A stretch of DNA of 24,641 nt from Nitrospiraceae bacterium (lineage in GTDB: Bacteria; Nitrospirota; Nitrospiria; Nitrospirales; Nitrospiraceae): NCBI GenBank assembly GCA_005800255.1, contig SYGW01000126.1, positions 1 to 24,641 on the forward strand. The letters are read 5' to 3'. A program made the translations under genes and the position numbers. Below, piece by piece: positions 14,551-22,277 of the stretch (position 1 is its first letter; the number at the start of each line of letters is the position of its first letter). Below the pieces are notes generated by a model. That model made no database searches. It saw only the letters and a list, made by a program, of their open reading frames with translations, and was not told the DNA's origin.

Positions 14551-16458
14551 ATGCGCGTGCAATACTCCAAGGGGGCGCAAGCCTCCGAGGAATTGATACA
14601 ACTCCATCGGCGCACCTCCGAGGAGGCGGCAGGCGGGCGAAAGGTCAACGTGATGTTGATCTTTCCACCTGATTGGTATCCCTCCGAACCCTACCTCAGC
14701 TTGCCCACGCTCACTGCCGTGCTCCGTGCCGCCGGCCACACCGTCGTCCAGAAAGACGTCAATCTGGAGATGTATGACTGGTACTTCAGCGAGGACTTCC
14801 TCAAGAAGGTGCTGCGGCGGGTGCCCCAGCAATTGGACCGGCTCAGGAAGCTCGCCAAGAAGCGCGACCTGGAAGAATGGGAACGGGACCTGCAACTGGC
14901 CCTCTGCGACCTCACGCGCGAACGGATCGCCGAGCTGGCCCGCAAGGCTGAAGAAGCCAAACGCATCGTCCGCAACCAGGACTTCTACGACATCGATAAG
15001 CTCGAATGGGCCGTCAATACGTTCCGCGAGGTCACTGCGGCTATCTCGCTCGTCTATGCGCCGGCGCGCATCTGCATGCCGCCGATGGAGACCGATCTCT
15101 CCTACAAGGTCTACGTGTCGTCCGAGATCATGGACGCCGTGCAGGATCAGCAGGTCAACGTCTACCGCGACGTGTTCGAGCATCTGGTCAAACCGGCGAT
15201 CGAGGCCGAGAAACCGGATGTCATCGGCATCTCGATCGTCCTCCAGCAGCAGCTCTTCTCCAGCATGACCTTCTGCGCCCTCATCAAGCAGCACTTCCCC
15301 GACATCCACGTCACGATCGGCGGCAATACGGTGACGCGCTTGCGCGACGTGCTGCCCCAGTCGCCGCTCTTCGCCTATTTCGACAGCGCGGTGTTTTACG
15401 AAGGGGAAACGGCGTTTCTGCAACTGGTCGAATCGGTGGGGGCGGGACGCAGCCTGGACGGAGTCCCCAATGTGCTCTACCGCGATGCCTCCGGGGTACA
15501 TACCTCGACGCTGACCTACTCGGAAGACATGGAGGCGTTGCCGCCGCCGGATTTCGACGGCTTGCCGCTGGACAAGTACTTTCTACCGGACAAGATTCTG
15601 CCCTATTTGGCGACGCGCGGCTGTTACTGGGGCCGCTGCGAGTTCTGCGACCACGGCGAAGGCTATACGGCCAGCTACCGGACGAAGAAGATTCAGCAGA
15701 TTCTGGACGAGGTGCGGCAACTGCGCGACAAGCACCGGGTCCGGCATTTTCACTTTACCGACGAATCTTACCCGCCGGCCCTGTTCCGCAAGCTCTGTCG
15801 CGGTCTGGTCGAGCGCCGCATGGACATCGCCTGGACGACCCACATGCGGTACGAGAAGAGCCTGCTCGACGAACCGGTGTGGGAGGACGCCAAGCAGGCG
15901 GGACTCAAGTACCTGCACGTGGGCTACGAGTCCGGCAACGAACGCGTGCTCAAGCTGATGGACAAGGCGACGACGACGGACGTGATCACGCGCAGCCTCC
16001 AGCTGTCGGCCAAGGCGGGCATCTGGAATCACGCGATGGGCTTTTTCGGATTTCCCGGCGAGACCCGCGAAGAAGCGCTGGACTCCATCCGATTCCTCGC
16101 CAAGAACAAGGACATCGTCCACTCCGTCGGCTTCGGCACGTTCGATCTCAGCCGCCACACGCCGGTGGCCAAAAATCCCGAGAAATGGGGCGTGACACCC
16201 TATGTCAACCCCGAGTGGGACCTGGCGCTGGACTACTATTACACGGTCAAGCAGGGGCTCAGCATCGAGGAAGCGGAGCAAGTCTTCGAGGAGTTCGAAC
16301 GGAACCATCCGTCCAACTGGGACCTGCGGATTTTCATTCGGGAATACATTTTCCTCTACGTTGCCCGGTTCGGCTTGAACACATTGCCGGCGCTCCGGTT
16401 CGACGCGGCGCAGACTGGCTCCGGAGCGCCCCCGTCGCTGGAAGCGAAAGTCTGCTGA
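14551..16458 (+). CDS. B12-binding-type radical SAM protein, first tandem copy
   Basis: A 635-aa protein. Residues about 30-75 (KVNVMLIFPPDWYPSEPYLS, LTAVLRAAGHTVVQKDVN) and 222-300 (KPDVIGISIV, HVTIGGNTVTRL) form the split halves of a Rossmann cobalamin-binding-type domain. A helical insertion of about 130 residues separates them. The radical SAM core follows with LATRGCYWGRCEFCDHG: Cys358, Cys363 and Cys366 give CX4CX2C instead of the usual CX3CX2C. HFHFTDESYPP, YLHVGYESGNERVLKLMDK and AMGFFGFPGETREEA are typical B12-radical SAM core motifs. Such enzymes catalyse methylations, ring closures or rearrangements on unreactive carbons; the substrate here is unknown. The second copy starts 2 bases after its stop. 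Confidence 0.88.
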   Translation: MRVQYSKGAQASEELIQLHRRTSEEAAGGRKVNVMLIFPPDWYPSEPYLSLPTLTAVLRAAGHTVVQKDVNLEMYDWYFSEDFLKKVLRRVPQQLDRLRKLAKKRDLEEWERDLQLALCDLTRERIAELARKAEEAKRIVRNQDFYDIDKLEWAVNTFREVTAAISLVYAPARICMPPMETDLSYKVYVSSEIMDAVQDQQVNVYRDVFEHLVKPAIEAEKPDVIGISIVLQQQLFSSMTFCALIKQHFPDIHVTIGGNTVTRLRDVLPQSPLFAYFDSAVFYEGETAFLQLVESVGAGRSLDGVPNVLYRDASGVHTSTLTYSEDMEALPPPDFDGLPLDKYFLPDKILPYLATRGCYWGRCEFCDHGEGYTASYRTKKIQQILDEVRQLRDKHRVRHFHFTDESYPPALFRKLCRGLVERRMDIAWTTHMRYEKSLLDEPVWEDAKQAGLKYLHVGYESGNERVLKLMDKATTTDVITRSLQLSAKAGIWNHAMGFFGFPGETREEALDSIRFLAKNKDIVHSVGFGTFDLSRHTPVAKNPEKWGVTPYVNPEWDLALDYYYTVKQGLSIEEAEQVFEEFERNHPSNWDLRIFIREYIFLYVARFGLNTLPALRFDAAQTGSGAPPSLEAKVC

Positions 16459-16460
16459 GC

Positions 16461-18401
16461 ATGAGCACGTTGCTGCACATTGACGGCACCATGCCCAGCG
16501 TGGCGCAGGCCAATCCCGCTCCCGCCCGCAAGCTGAAAACCATGCTCCTGTTCCCGCCGGAATGGGTGCCGACGGCGCCTTACCTGGCCTTGCCCAGCCT
16601 CACCGCAGTGCTGCGCGAACAGGGACATGAGGTCGTGCAGAAGGACGTCAACATCGAGATGTACGACCACTTCTTCAGCGATTCCTTCCTGATCTGGGTC
16701 AAGACCCGCATGGCTTCGCAGCTTCGCGCTCTGGAGGACAAGGCCAAACATGCCTGGCTGACGGAGGCGGAAACCCAGCACAAAGCCTGCCTGACCGCCA
16801 AGGTCGATCTGGACGTCTTCGAGCTCATCGAACAGGCCCAGCTGGCCAAGGCCATTGTGCGTGGGGAGGACTTCTACCAAGCGGACAAGCTGGAATGGGC
16901 CCTGAACACCTTCCGTCAGGTGATGCAGTACATCTCGGCCGCCTACTATCCGGCGTCGATCGTCTTCTATCCGATGGAGAGCAATCTCGGCTATCGGCCC
17001 GGCGTCTCGCGCGAGGTTCTCGCCTGCCTGGATGACGATCAGGTGAACGTGTACCGGGATATCTGCCGGCAACTCGTGCTTCCGGCGCTGAGCAAGGAGG
17101 CGCCGGAGGTGGTGGGGGTTTCGATCGGCACGCAGATGCAGCTCCTAGCCGGGCTGACCTTCTGCAAGATGGTCAAAGAAGCCTTCCCGGACATCCATGT
17201 GACGGTTGGGGGCAACGTAATCACCCGCCTGCAGGAAGAGTTGCCCCGGCAGGAACGGTTTTTCACCGAGGTCTTCGATTCGGCCATCATGTATGAAGGG
17301 GAACATGCGCTTCTGTGGCTGCTCGATGCCTTAGCCGGGGGACGGGCCATCGAATCCGTGCCGAACCTCATGTATCGGGACGAGGCCGGCGTCCACATCA
17401 ACAAGGAAATCTATACGGAGAAGACTGCGGCCTTGCCGCTCCCGGACTTCGAAGGACTGCCTCTCGACCATTATTTCTCGCCGGTCCGCATCCTGCCGTA
17501 CCTTGCCACCAGAGGCTGCTACTGGGGCCGCTGCACGTTTTGCGATCACGGACAGGGCTATTTCGACCAGTACCGGGGGCTGCCGGCCCAGGACGTCGTC
17601 CGCCAGGTCAAGGCATTAAAGGAGAAATACCAGGCCGAGCATTTTCTCTTTGCCGACGAGTCCTATCCCCCGGCCCTGTTCAAAAAAGTCTCCCAACTGC
17701 TGGTCGAGCAAAACGTCGGGATCAAGTGGACCACCTTGATCCGCTTCGAGGAAACGCTGAACGCGCAGGACATGGATCTGGCCGCCCGAGCCGGTTGCTG
17801 CACCCTCTATTACGGCATGGAGTCGGCGAACGAGCGGGTATTGGGTCTGATGGACAAGCATGTCAAGAAGTCCGTCATCGCGCGCAACCTCAAGGACGCG
17901 GCCCAGGTCGGAATCTGGAACCACGTGATGGCGTTTTACGGCTTTCCGGGGGAAGCCCGAGAGGAAGCGCTCGAAACCCGCCAGTTCATCCTAGACAACC
18001 AGCCGCAGATCCATTCGGTGGAGCTGTTCTACTTCGTCGCCTACCGGCACACGCCGATGGTGCGCAAACCGGACCAGTTCGGCATTACGATTCACAAGCA
18101 GGACGACTATGACCTGCCGCTGGATTATTACTACACGCTGAACGAGCCGGTCGGGCTGACCTGCCTGGACGCCATGCAGCTCTGCGAGGAGTTCTATCAG
18201 AATGACTTCGAGCCCTGGGCCGTGCGGGTGAATGCCCGCGAGCATGTCTTTCTCTACATTTCAAAATACGGCACGAATCGCCTGCCGCAGATTTATGCCA
18301 AGACGAAGAGCGGCGATGCGGTCTCCGGTCTCGTCACCTGGCCGGTTGCGCGCGGGGAGGAAGGCGACATGGCCCGCGTGGTCAGCCACGCGGTGTCATA
18401 G
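16461..18401 (+). CDS. B12-binding-type radical SAM protein, second tandem copy
   Basis: A 646-aa paralogue of the preceding protein with the same architecture: split Rossmann domain (MLLFPPEWVPTAPYLALPSL; VVGVSIGTQMQ; HVTVGGNVITRLQ), helical insertion at about 70-210, and radical SAM core with LATRGCYWGRCTFCDHGQGY. Cys353, Cys358 and Cys361 again form CX4CX2C. YYGMESANERVLGLMDKH and MAFYGFPGEAREEA repeat the core motifs. The N-terminus is different and the C-terminal tail is longer. The frame is open far upstream, but the ATG at 16461 is chosen because it starts just after the previous stop, consistent with translational coupling. Divergence between copies suggests two substrates, two steps or a heteromer (inference). 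Confidence 0.88.
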   Translation: MSTLLHIDGTMPSVAQANPAPARKLKTMLLFPPEWVPTAPYLALPSLTAVLREQGHEVVQKDVNIEMYDHFFSDSFLIWVKTRMASQLRALEDKAKHAWLTEAETQHKACLTAKVDLDVFELIEQAQLAKAIVRGEDFYQADKLEWALNTFRQVMQYISAAYYPASIVFYPMESNLGYRPGVSREVLACLDDDQVNVYRDICRQLVLPALSKEAPEVVGVSIGTQMQLLAGLTFCKMVKEAFPDIHVTVGGNVITRLQEELPRQERFFTEVFDSAIMYEGEHALLWLLDALAGGRAIESVPNLMYRDEAGVHINKEIYTEKTAALPLPDFEGLPLDHYFSPVRILPYLATRGCYWGRCTFCDHGQGYFDQYRGLPAQDVVRQVKALKEKYQAEHFLFADESYPPALFKKVSQLLVEQNVGIKWTTLIRFEETLNAQDMDLAARAGCCTLYYGMESANERVLGLMDKHVKKSVIARNLKDAAQVGIWNHVMAFYGFPGEAREEALETRQFILDNQPQIHSVELFYFVAYRHTPMVRKPDQFGITIHKQDDYDLPLDYYYTLNEPVGLTCLDAMQLCEEFYQNDFEPWAVRVNAREHVFLYISKYGTNRLPQIYAKTKSGDAVSGLVTWPVARGEEGDMARVVSHAVS

Positions 18402-18416
18402 AGAAGAACAGAGTCG

Positions 18417-18465
18417 ATGGCGAATGGCATAAGCAAGAGCCGGCTACCTTCCGGCCATACGCCAT
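18417..18465. terminator. Hairpin between convergent genes after the tandem radical SAM pair
   Basis: ATGGCGAATGGC (18417-18428) pairs with GCCATACGCCAT (18454-18465) with one mismatch, and an inner GCCGG/CCGGC stem lies in the loop; a T-rich stretch (CTCTTTTCTGTT) follows. Probable transcription terminator for the plus-strand genes. Confidence 0.55.
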
Positions 18466-18490
18466 ATGCTCTTTTCTGTTACATCGGCCA

Positions 18491-18757
18491 TCAGCTCTTG
18501 GATGTTTCTTCAAGCCAGGCGGCCAGGACTTGATGGGCTGCCCGGATTTCTTTCGTCATGGCCTCGCCTTTCTTATACATCTGCATGTACTTGCGCGGAT
18601 TGTTCGTGAGGTTCGCATACCGGTGCGGATGCCAGGTTGTCAGCAGTTCCTTCCGTCTCGACTCCAGTTGCTCGCGTGTCGGTTTTTCCGTCAGCCCGAA
18701 CGTGTGCAACGCTCGGATAATGTCTTCTTGCGCCACGTCGGCTCCCGGTTGCGCCAT
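18491..18757 (-). CDS. Small J-domain-like protein with HPH in place of HPD
   Basis: An 88-aa protein resembling a DnaJ J-domain: an N-terminal helix (EDIIRALHTFGLTEKPTREQ), a basic helix II (LESRRKELLTTWHPHRYANL) and helix III (EAMTKEIRAAHQVLAAWLEE). The invariant HPD tripeptide that stimulates DnaK ATPase reads HPH here, so normal Hsp70 stimulation is unlikely. The start at 18757 follows from a promoter whose -10 box ends 12 bases upstream; there is no ribosome-binding site. A longer frame to 18850 would overlap the divergent radical SAM gene. It may be an adaptor or assembly factor for neighbouring enzymes, which is inference. Confidence 0.65.
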   Translation of the reverse strand: MAQPGADVAQEDIIRALHTFGLTEKPTREQLESRRKELLTTWHPHRYANLTNNPRKYMQMYKKGEAMTKEIRAAHQVLAAWLEETSKS

Positions 18758-18769
18758 ATGCGAGCGGGA

Positions 18770-18799
18770 AGTCTGACAAACCCATTCCACCTCTGTCAA
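18770..18799 (-). promoter_or_regulatory. Predicted promoter for the J-domain-like gene
   Basis: On the minus strand: TTGACA (18799-18794), 18-base spacer, CAGACT (18775-18770). The -10 box is weak. The transcript would start only a few bases before the ATG at 18757. Confidence 0.4.
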
Positions 18800-18815
18800 T
18801 GAGGGCCCGGTGTCG

Positions 18816-20054
18816 ATGAGCCGACCACTGCCGATCCTCCAGCCGGCCAAACTGCTCGCCGGAAAAGACTACCGCGAGGTGCTCACCCAGGAGATGGATG
18901 CGGGGAAGATCCCTATCAGCCTGGGGAAAAACTGTCCAGTCAAGTGCGAGTTCTGCTACGAGACGGACCATTCCTATCGGGAAACCCTGGAGCCCCCCAA
19001 GACCACCCAGGAAGACTGGGCCTATATCCTCGATTATCTCAACAAGAAGCCGACCGATCCTACGCAGTTTTGGTGTCTGGGCGGAAACGAGTACATGGAG
19101 TGGACCGACCTCTTTCTGCACCCCAAGGCCATGGAATGGGTCGAGGATTTTCTCAAGTATACGGACAAAAACCTGACCTTCTTTACAGTCGGCTTCGTCC
19201 ACGTCCCCAAGGTCCATCAACTGGCCGCCCAATATCCGGGACGGATCAATTTCGAACTGTCGGTGATCACGCTCGGAGACCATCGGCAACGGCTGATGCC
19301 CCATGCGCCGGCGGTCAAACACTTGTTGAAAGTTCTGGACGGCCCCGCCGTGTCGTCGGCCAACTTCTACAGCTTCGGCGACCAGACGATGTCGAAGGAT
19401 GCGGCCATGATTTCCGAGGTCAATCAGAAGTGCGTGCTCTGGATGGGCTGCCTGACCCCGGTCCGTGGGATCAAGCCGGAGACGGCGGACCTGATGCGGC
19501 AGGGCCGGAAAGCATTGTCCCAGGAAGCTCGACGCATCTACGACCTCGACTTGCCGAATATGACGACCATTCATACGGAGGCCTACATTACCGCCTTCCT
19601 GAACCGTCGCCGGATCGTCAACGAATTCGACAAGCTGGAGTTGGAAAAGAACGACACGGTCATCGTAGCCGGCAGCGTCTACAAGATCCTGAACCTGTAC
19701 CGGAAGCGGCGGGCCCGCTATCTTTATGTGCCCAACACGACCTTGGGCGGGGATTCGGACTGTACGGTGCTGCTTACCTTCGACGACATCGCCCGGCGGA
19801 TCACCAAGGAAAAACTCGTGCACATCCCCAAGTGCGTCATGCAGTCGGGACGGGGACCCTATCGGGACATTGCCGGCGTCTCGCTCGACGATTTCATGCG
19901 AAAAACCGGCGTCAAGGTGAGGGTCCTGCACAAGATCGACACCAACTTCGCCAACCGGCAACTGTATCGGAACGGGTTTCTCAAGAACTACGTGGAAGAC
20001 TACCTCCGCCACCCCTTGGCGCAACCGTACGAAGCCCTGTCCGTCCCGGCTTGA
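18816..20054 (+). CDS. Radical SAM protein with DUF512-like C-terminal region
   Basis: A 412-aa protein with a canonical radical SAM cluster motif CPVKCEFC (Cys40, Cys44, Cys47) close to the N-terminus, followed by YETDHSY and a glycine-rich SAM-contacting strand FWCLGGNEYMEW. The region at about 220-330 (NDTVIVAGSVYKILNLY, YLYVPNTTLGGDSDCTVLLT, FDDIARRI) resembles DUF512, which elsewhere follows a radical SAM domain. Additional cysteines in KCVLWMGCLTP could bind a second cluster. ATG at 18816 or GTG at 18810 are both possible; GAGGG at 18801-18805 is nearer the GTG. It is divergent from the J-like gene and only 58 bases away. The substrate is unknown. Confidence 0.82.
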   Translation: MSRPLPILQPAKLLAGKDYREVLTQEMDAGKIPISLGKNCPVKCEFCYETDHSYRETLEPPKTTQEDWAYILDYLNKKPTDPTQFWCLGGNEYMEWTDLFLHPKAMEWVEDFLKYTDKNLTFFTVGFVHVPKVHQLAAQYPGRINFELSVITLGDHRQRLMPHAPAVKHLLKVLDGPAVSSANFYSFGDQTMSKDAAMISEVNQKCVLWMGCLTPVRGIKPETADLMRQGRKALSQEARRIYDLDLPNMTTIHTEAYITAFLNRRRIVNEFDKLELEKNDTVIVAGSVYKILNLYRKRRARYLYVPNTTLGGDSDCTVLLTFDDIARRITKEKLVHIPKCVMQSGRGPYRDIAGVSLDDFMRKTGVKVRVLHKIDTNFANRQLYRNGFLKNYVEDYLRHPLAQPYEALSVPA

Positions 20055-20072
20055 CCCCATGCCTTGACGGCG

Positions 20073-20101
20073 TTGACAAGCGTGGCCGCCTGACCTAGAG
20101 T
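20073..20101 (+). promoter_or_regulatory. Strong predicted promoter for the PhzF-family gene
   Basis: TTGACA at 20073-20078, 17-base spacer, TAGAGT at 20096-20101. Only 12 bases separate the -10 box from the ATG at 20114, so the mRNA leader is about 5 bases with no room for a ribosome-binding site. Confidence 0.65.
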
Positions 20102-20113
20102 ACGACTCGATCT

Positions 20114-21046
20114 ATGAGTCCGGATCGTCGCAGTCTCCAGTTCTATCAAGCCGACGTGTTCACCGATTTGCCCTTCGGGGGCAATCCGGTGGCGGTCGTT
20201 CCTGACGGGAACGGACTCAGCGACCGTGAACTCCAGCAAATCGCGCGGGAGATGAACCTGTCCGAGACCGTCTTCGTTCTCCCGCCCGCCGATCCCGCTG
20301 CCGCCATCAAGCTGCGTATTTTTACGCCCACCCAGGAGATTCCCTTTGCCGGACATCCGGTGCTGGGGACATTCTTCGTGCTCGCCACCTTGGGACGGCT
20401 CTCCCTCAAGGGCCCGGTGACGCGCCTGCTCTACGAATGCAACATTGGTCTCTTTCCCGTCGAGGTCCATGTCCGCGACGAGAGCGTGGCCAGAGTCGTG
20501 ATGTCCCATCCGAAGCCGCAGTTCCTCGGGCCGATCGAGCCGAGCCGGGACCTGCTCGAAGTGGCCCAGGCGCTCGGCCTGACCAAGCGGCAGATCGACG
20601 GCACGAAGCTGCCGGTGGAGGTGGTGTCGACCGGCTTGCCAGTCATAATCGTGCCGGTCAGAACCCTCACGGCGGTCCGCTCGATCAAGCCCGATGCCGG
20701 AGCGATCACCGAACTCTGCGCACGATACGGCGCCAACGGCATCATGGTATTCACCACGATGACGGTGGAGGAGGTGTCCACGGTCCACACGCGCATGTTC
20801 GCGCCGCCGATCGGCATCCCCGAAGACCCGGCCACCGGCAGCGCCAGCGGCGCCCTTGGAGCCTATCTCGTCCAGAACGGGGTGGTGGATGTGGGCCCGA
20901 CCAGCACAATCATTGCCGAACAGGGCTATGAACTGGACCGTCCCTCGCGCATCATGATCCAGGTGGAATCGGACGACGATGCGATTCAGGAAGTGAAAGT
21001 CGGCGGGCAGGTGGTCATGGTCCTGCAAGGCACCCTCACGTTTTAG
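20114..21046 (+). CDS. PhzF-family isomerase-like protein
   Basis: A 310-aa member of the PhzF/DapF-like fold, with two similar halves. Family marks are [20 protein letters not shown] at the N-terminus, the catalytic Glu51 in MNLSETVFV, the [16 protein letters not shown] loop and the second-half signature [16 protein letters not shown]. PhzF itself isomerises a phenazine precursor, but most family members lie outside phenazine clusters and have unknown substrates; no other phz gene is here. The ATG at 20114 gives the expected N-terminus, and a strong promoter lies directly in front. It is probably a single-gene unit; the next gene has a separate start 88 bases after its stop. Confidence 0.92.
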   Translation: MSPDRRSLQFYQADVFTDLPFGGNPVAVVPDGNGLSDRELQQIAREMNLSETVFVLPPADPAAAIKLRIFTPTQEIPFAGHPVLGTFFVLATLGRLSLKGPVTRLLYECNIGLFPVEVHVRDESVARVVMSHPKPQFLGPIEPSRDLLEVAQALGLTKRQIDGTKLPVEVVSTGLPVIIVPVRTLTAVRSIKPDAGAITELCARYGANGIMVFTTMTVEEVSTVHTRMFAPPIGIPEDPATGSASGALGAYLVQNGVVDVGPTSTIIAEQGYELDRPSRIMIQVESDDDAIQEVKVGGQVVMVLQGTLTF

Positions 21047-21074
21047 CACTTTCCCATCCCCCTCAACGCCAGTC

Positions 21075-21103
21075 TGGCAGAGCTCCCATGCCGGTGGTAG
21101 GAT
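21075..21103 (+). promoter_or_regulatory. Possible promoter for the CBS-domain gene
   Basis: TGGCAG at 21075-21080, 17-base spacer, TAGGAT at 21098-21103. The -35 box is weak. Confidence 0.3.
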
Positions 21104-21134
21104 GAGGCATCACCTCTTGCAAGGAGGGCCTATC

Positions 21135-21783
21135 ATGTCCACCCTAGGCGAGTTGATGTGCAAAGAACTGAAGCAAGTGACCGCCGCCACGCCGGTCCGG
21201 GAAGCAGCCAAGCGGATGCGCGATGAACGGGTGGGGTCTCTGTTCGTCGAACAGGGGGGGGCGTCTAGTCGGCATCGTCACGGATACGGACGTGGCGTGG
21301 CGGGCGGTGGCGGAGACAAAGGATTTGGATCGCCTGACGGTCGAGCAGATCATGAGCAGCCCGATCGCGACCATCGAGGCCGCCCGCGCCGTGCAGGACG
21401 CGCATGACATGATGAGGGACCTGGGGGTCCGGCACCTAGGGGTGACGGAGGGAGGGAAATTGACCGGGCTGGTGTCGGTCCGCGATTTGCTGATGTATTT
21501 TAAGCGGTATGCGCGAGCCGCGCATCACGCAGGACTGATCGGAAAACAGCTTCCTGCAGTCAGCCGTTCAGCAATCAGCCCGAGCGGGAAGAGCGGAAGT
21601 CCCAAGAAAAGAGCGCGCAGGGAATCATCCGAGCTGGCTGAGCGCAGCGGCTGCCCGCCGATCGCTTCTTACTTCGTCGCTTCCCTGAGCATGTGGCCCA
21701 GCTCCGGCAGGACGAGCTTTTCCATGGCCAGACGGACCGCCCCTTCCGAGCCTGGGGTCGAGATGACGATCCGGTTCTTGTAG
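21135..21783 (+). pseudogene. CBS-domain pair protein interrupted by a frameshift at a G8 tract
   Basis: The gene has AAGGAGG 7 bases before ATG 21135 and begins MSTLGELMCKELKQVTAATP, a first CBS motif, up to SLFVEQGG. At the run of eight G (21254-21261) the frame shifts. The original frame ends at 21407 after about 90 residues with unrelated sequence. The rest of the CBS pair continues in another frame: RLVGIVTDTDVAWRAV, VEQIMSSPIATIEAA, RHLGVTEGGKLTGLVSVRDL. Removing one G restores EQGGRLVGIVTDTD and a complete CBS pair. CBS pairs bind adenine nucleotides and regulate partner proteins. After LLMYFKRYA the open frame runs about 85 more residues, through intergenic-like words and 115 bases into the 3' end of moaB, so the true stop may be lost. 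It may be phase variation, decay or a read error. Confidence 0.75.
21254..21261. repeat. Homopolymer tract of eight G inside the CBS gene
   Basis: Eight consecutive G residues lie at exactly the point where the two CBS half-frames must join. Seven G (or ten) would give one continuous frame. Confidence 0.9.
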
Positions 21784-22253
21784 AGACCGGCGGTTGCGCG
21801 GCTCATGATGGCGGCCGAGCCGATGTCCTGGTAGGTGAGGTAGCGGAATATCTCGCCGAATCCCACCAGGCGCTTTTCGAGCAGGGCGTCCACCGCTTCA
21901 AAAGTCGAGTCGCGCCTGGAAATACCGGTCCCGCCGTTGATGAGCACCGCCTGGATGTGCTTGTTGCGCGCAGCCTGCTGAATGAGCGCGGTGATCAGCT
22001 TCGGCTCGTCTTTGACGAGGTGGTAGGCCACCACTTCATGGCCGGCCGCCTCCAGCTCCTTCCTGATCAGCCACCCGCTGGTATCGGTCTCCGGCGTCCT
22101 GGTGTCGCTGCAGGTAATGACCATGCAGCCGACATGGGACGGGGCCTGCTCCTTATGTTCCTTATGGGAGGGGAGGGAGACCTGCAGCGGCGCAGAACGC
22201 CGGGGCCAGGAGGATTTCTTCGGCTTGCTAGTCTTGCGACGTTGCGCGCCCAT
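21669..22253 (-). CDS. moaB: Molybdenum cofactor biosynthesis protein B-like (MoaB/MogA family)
   Basis: A 194-aa protein of the MoaB/MogA family, which binds or adenylylates molybdopterin during molybdenum cofactor synthesis. Core marks are VITCSDTRTPETDTSG, VLINGGTGISRRDSTFEAV (molybdopterin-binding GGTG loop) and STPGSEGAVRLAMEKLVLPEL. The N-terminal 35 residues are very basic (MGAQRRKTSKPKKSSWPRRS) and exceed the usual MoaB length of about 170; an internal start is possible, but none has a better ribosome-binding site. It lies 24 bases after the ferredoxin gene on the same strand, so the two are probably an operon. Its 3' end is overlapped by the open frame of the broken CBS gene. Confidence 0.92.
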   Translation of the reverse strand: MGAQRRKTSKPKKSSWPRRSAPLQVSLPSHKEHKEQAPSHVGCMVITCSDTRTPETDTSGWLIRKELEAAGHEVVAYHLVKDEPKLITALIQQAARNKHIQAVLINGGTGISRRDSTFEAVDALLEKRLVGFGEIFRYLTYQDIGSAAIMSRATAGLYKNRIVISTPGSEGAVRLAMEKLVLPELGHMLREATK

Positions 22254-22277
22254 ACCGCTGCCTTGCCTCCCGACCGG

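Noticed and set aside
15006..16460. The frame of the second B12-radical SAM gene is open for about 485 codons upstream, across the first copy, so a giant protein or a -1 frameshift fusion could be imagined.
   Set aside because: The upstream translation is low-complexity and Arg/Gly-rich, as expected for a shadow frame in GC-rich DNA. The ATG at 16461 starts a normal B12-type N-terminus, and I found no slippery heptamer near the junction.
18573..20060. A 495-codon minus-strand frame covering the third radical SAM gene.
   Set aside because: The opposite strand has the CX3CX2C motif and a coherent protein; this frame would also overlap the J-like gene in a different frame.
20114..21046. A phenazine biosynthesis cluster suggested by the PhzF-family protein.
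   Set aside because: No other phz gene is present, and PhzF-fold proteins are common outside phenazine pathways.
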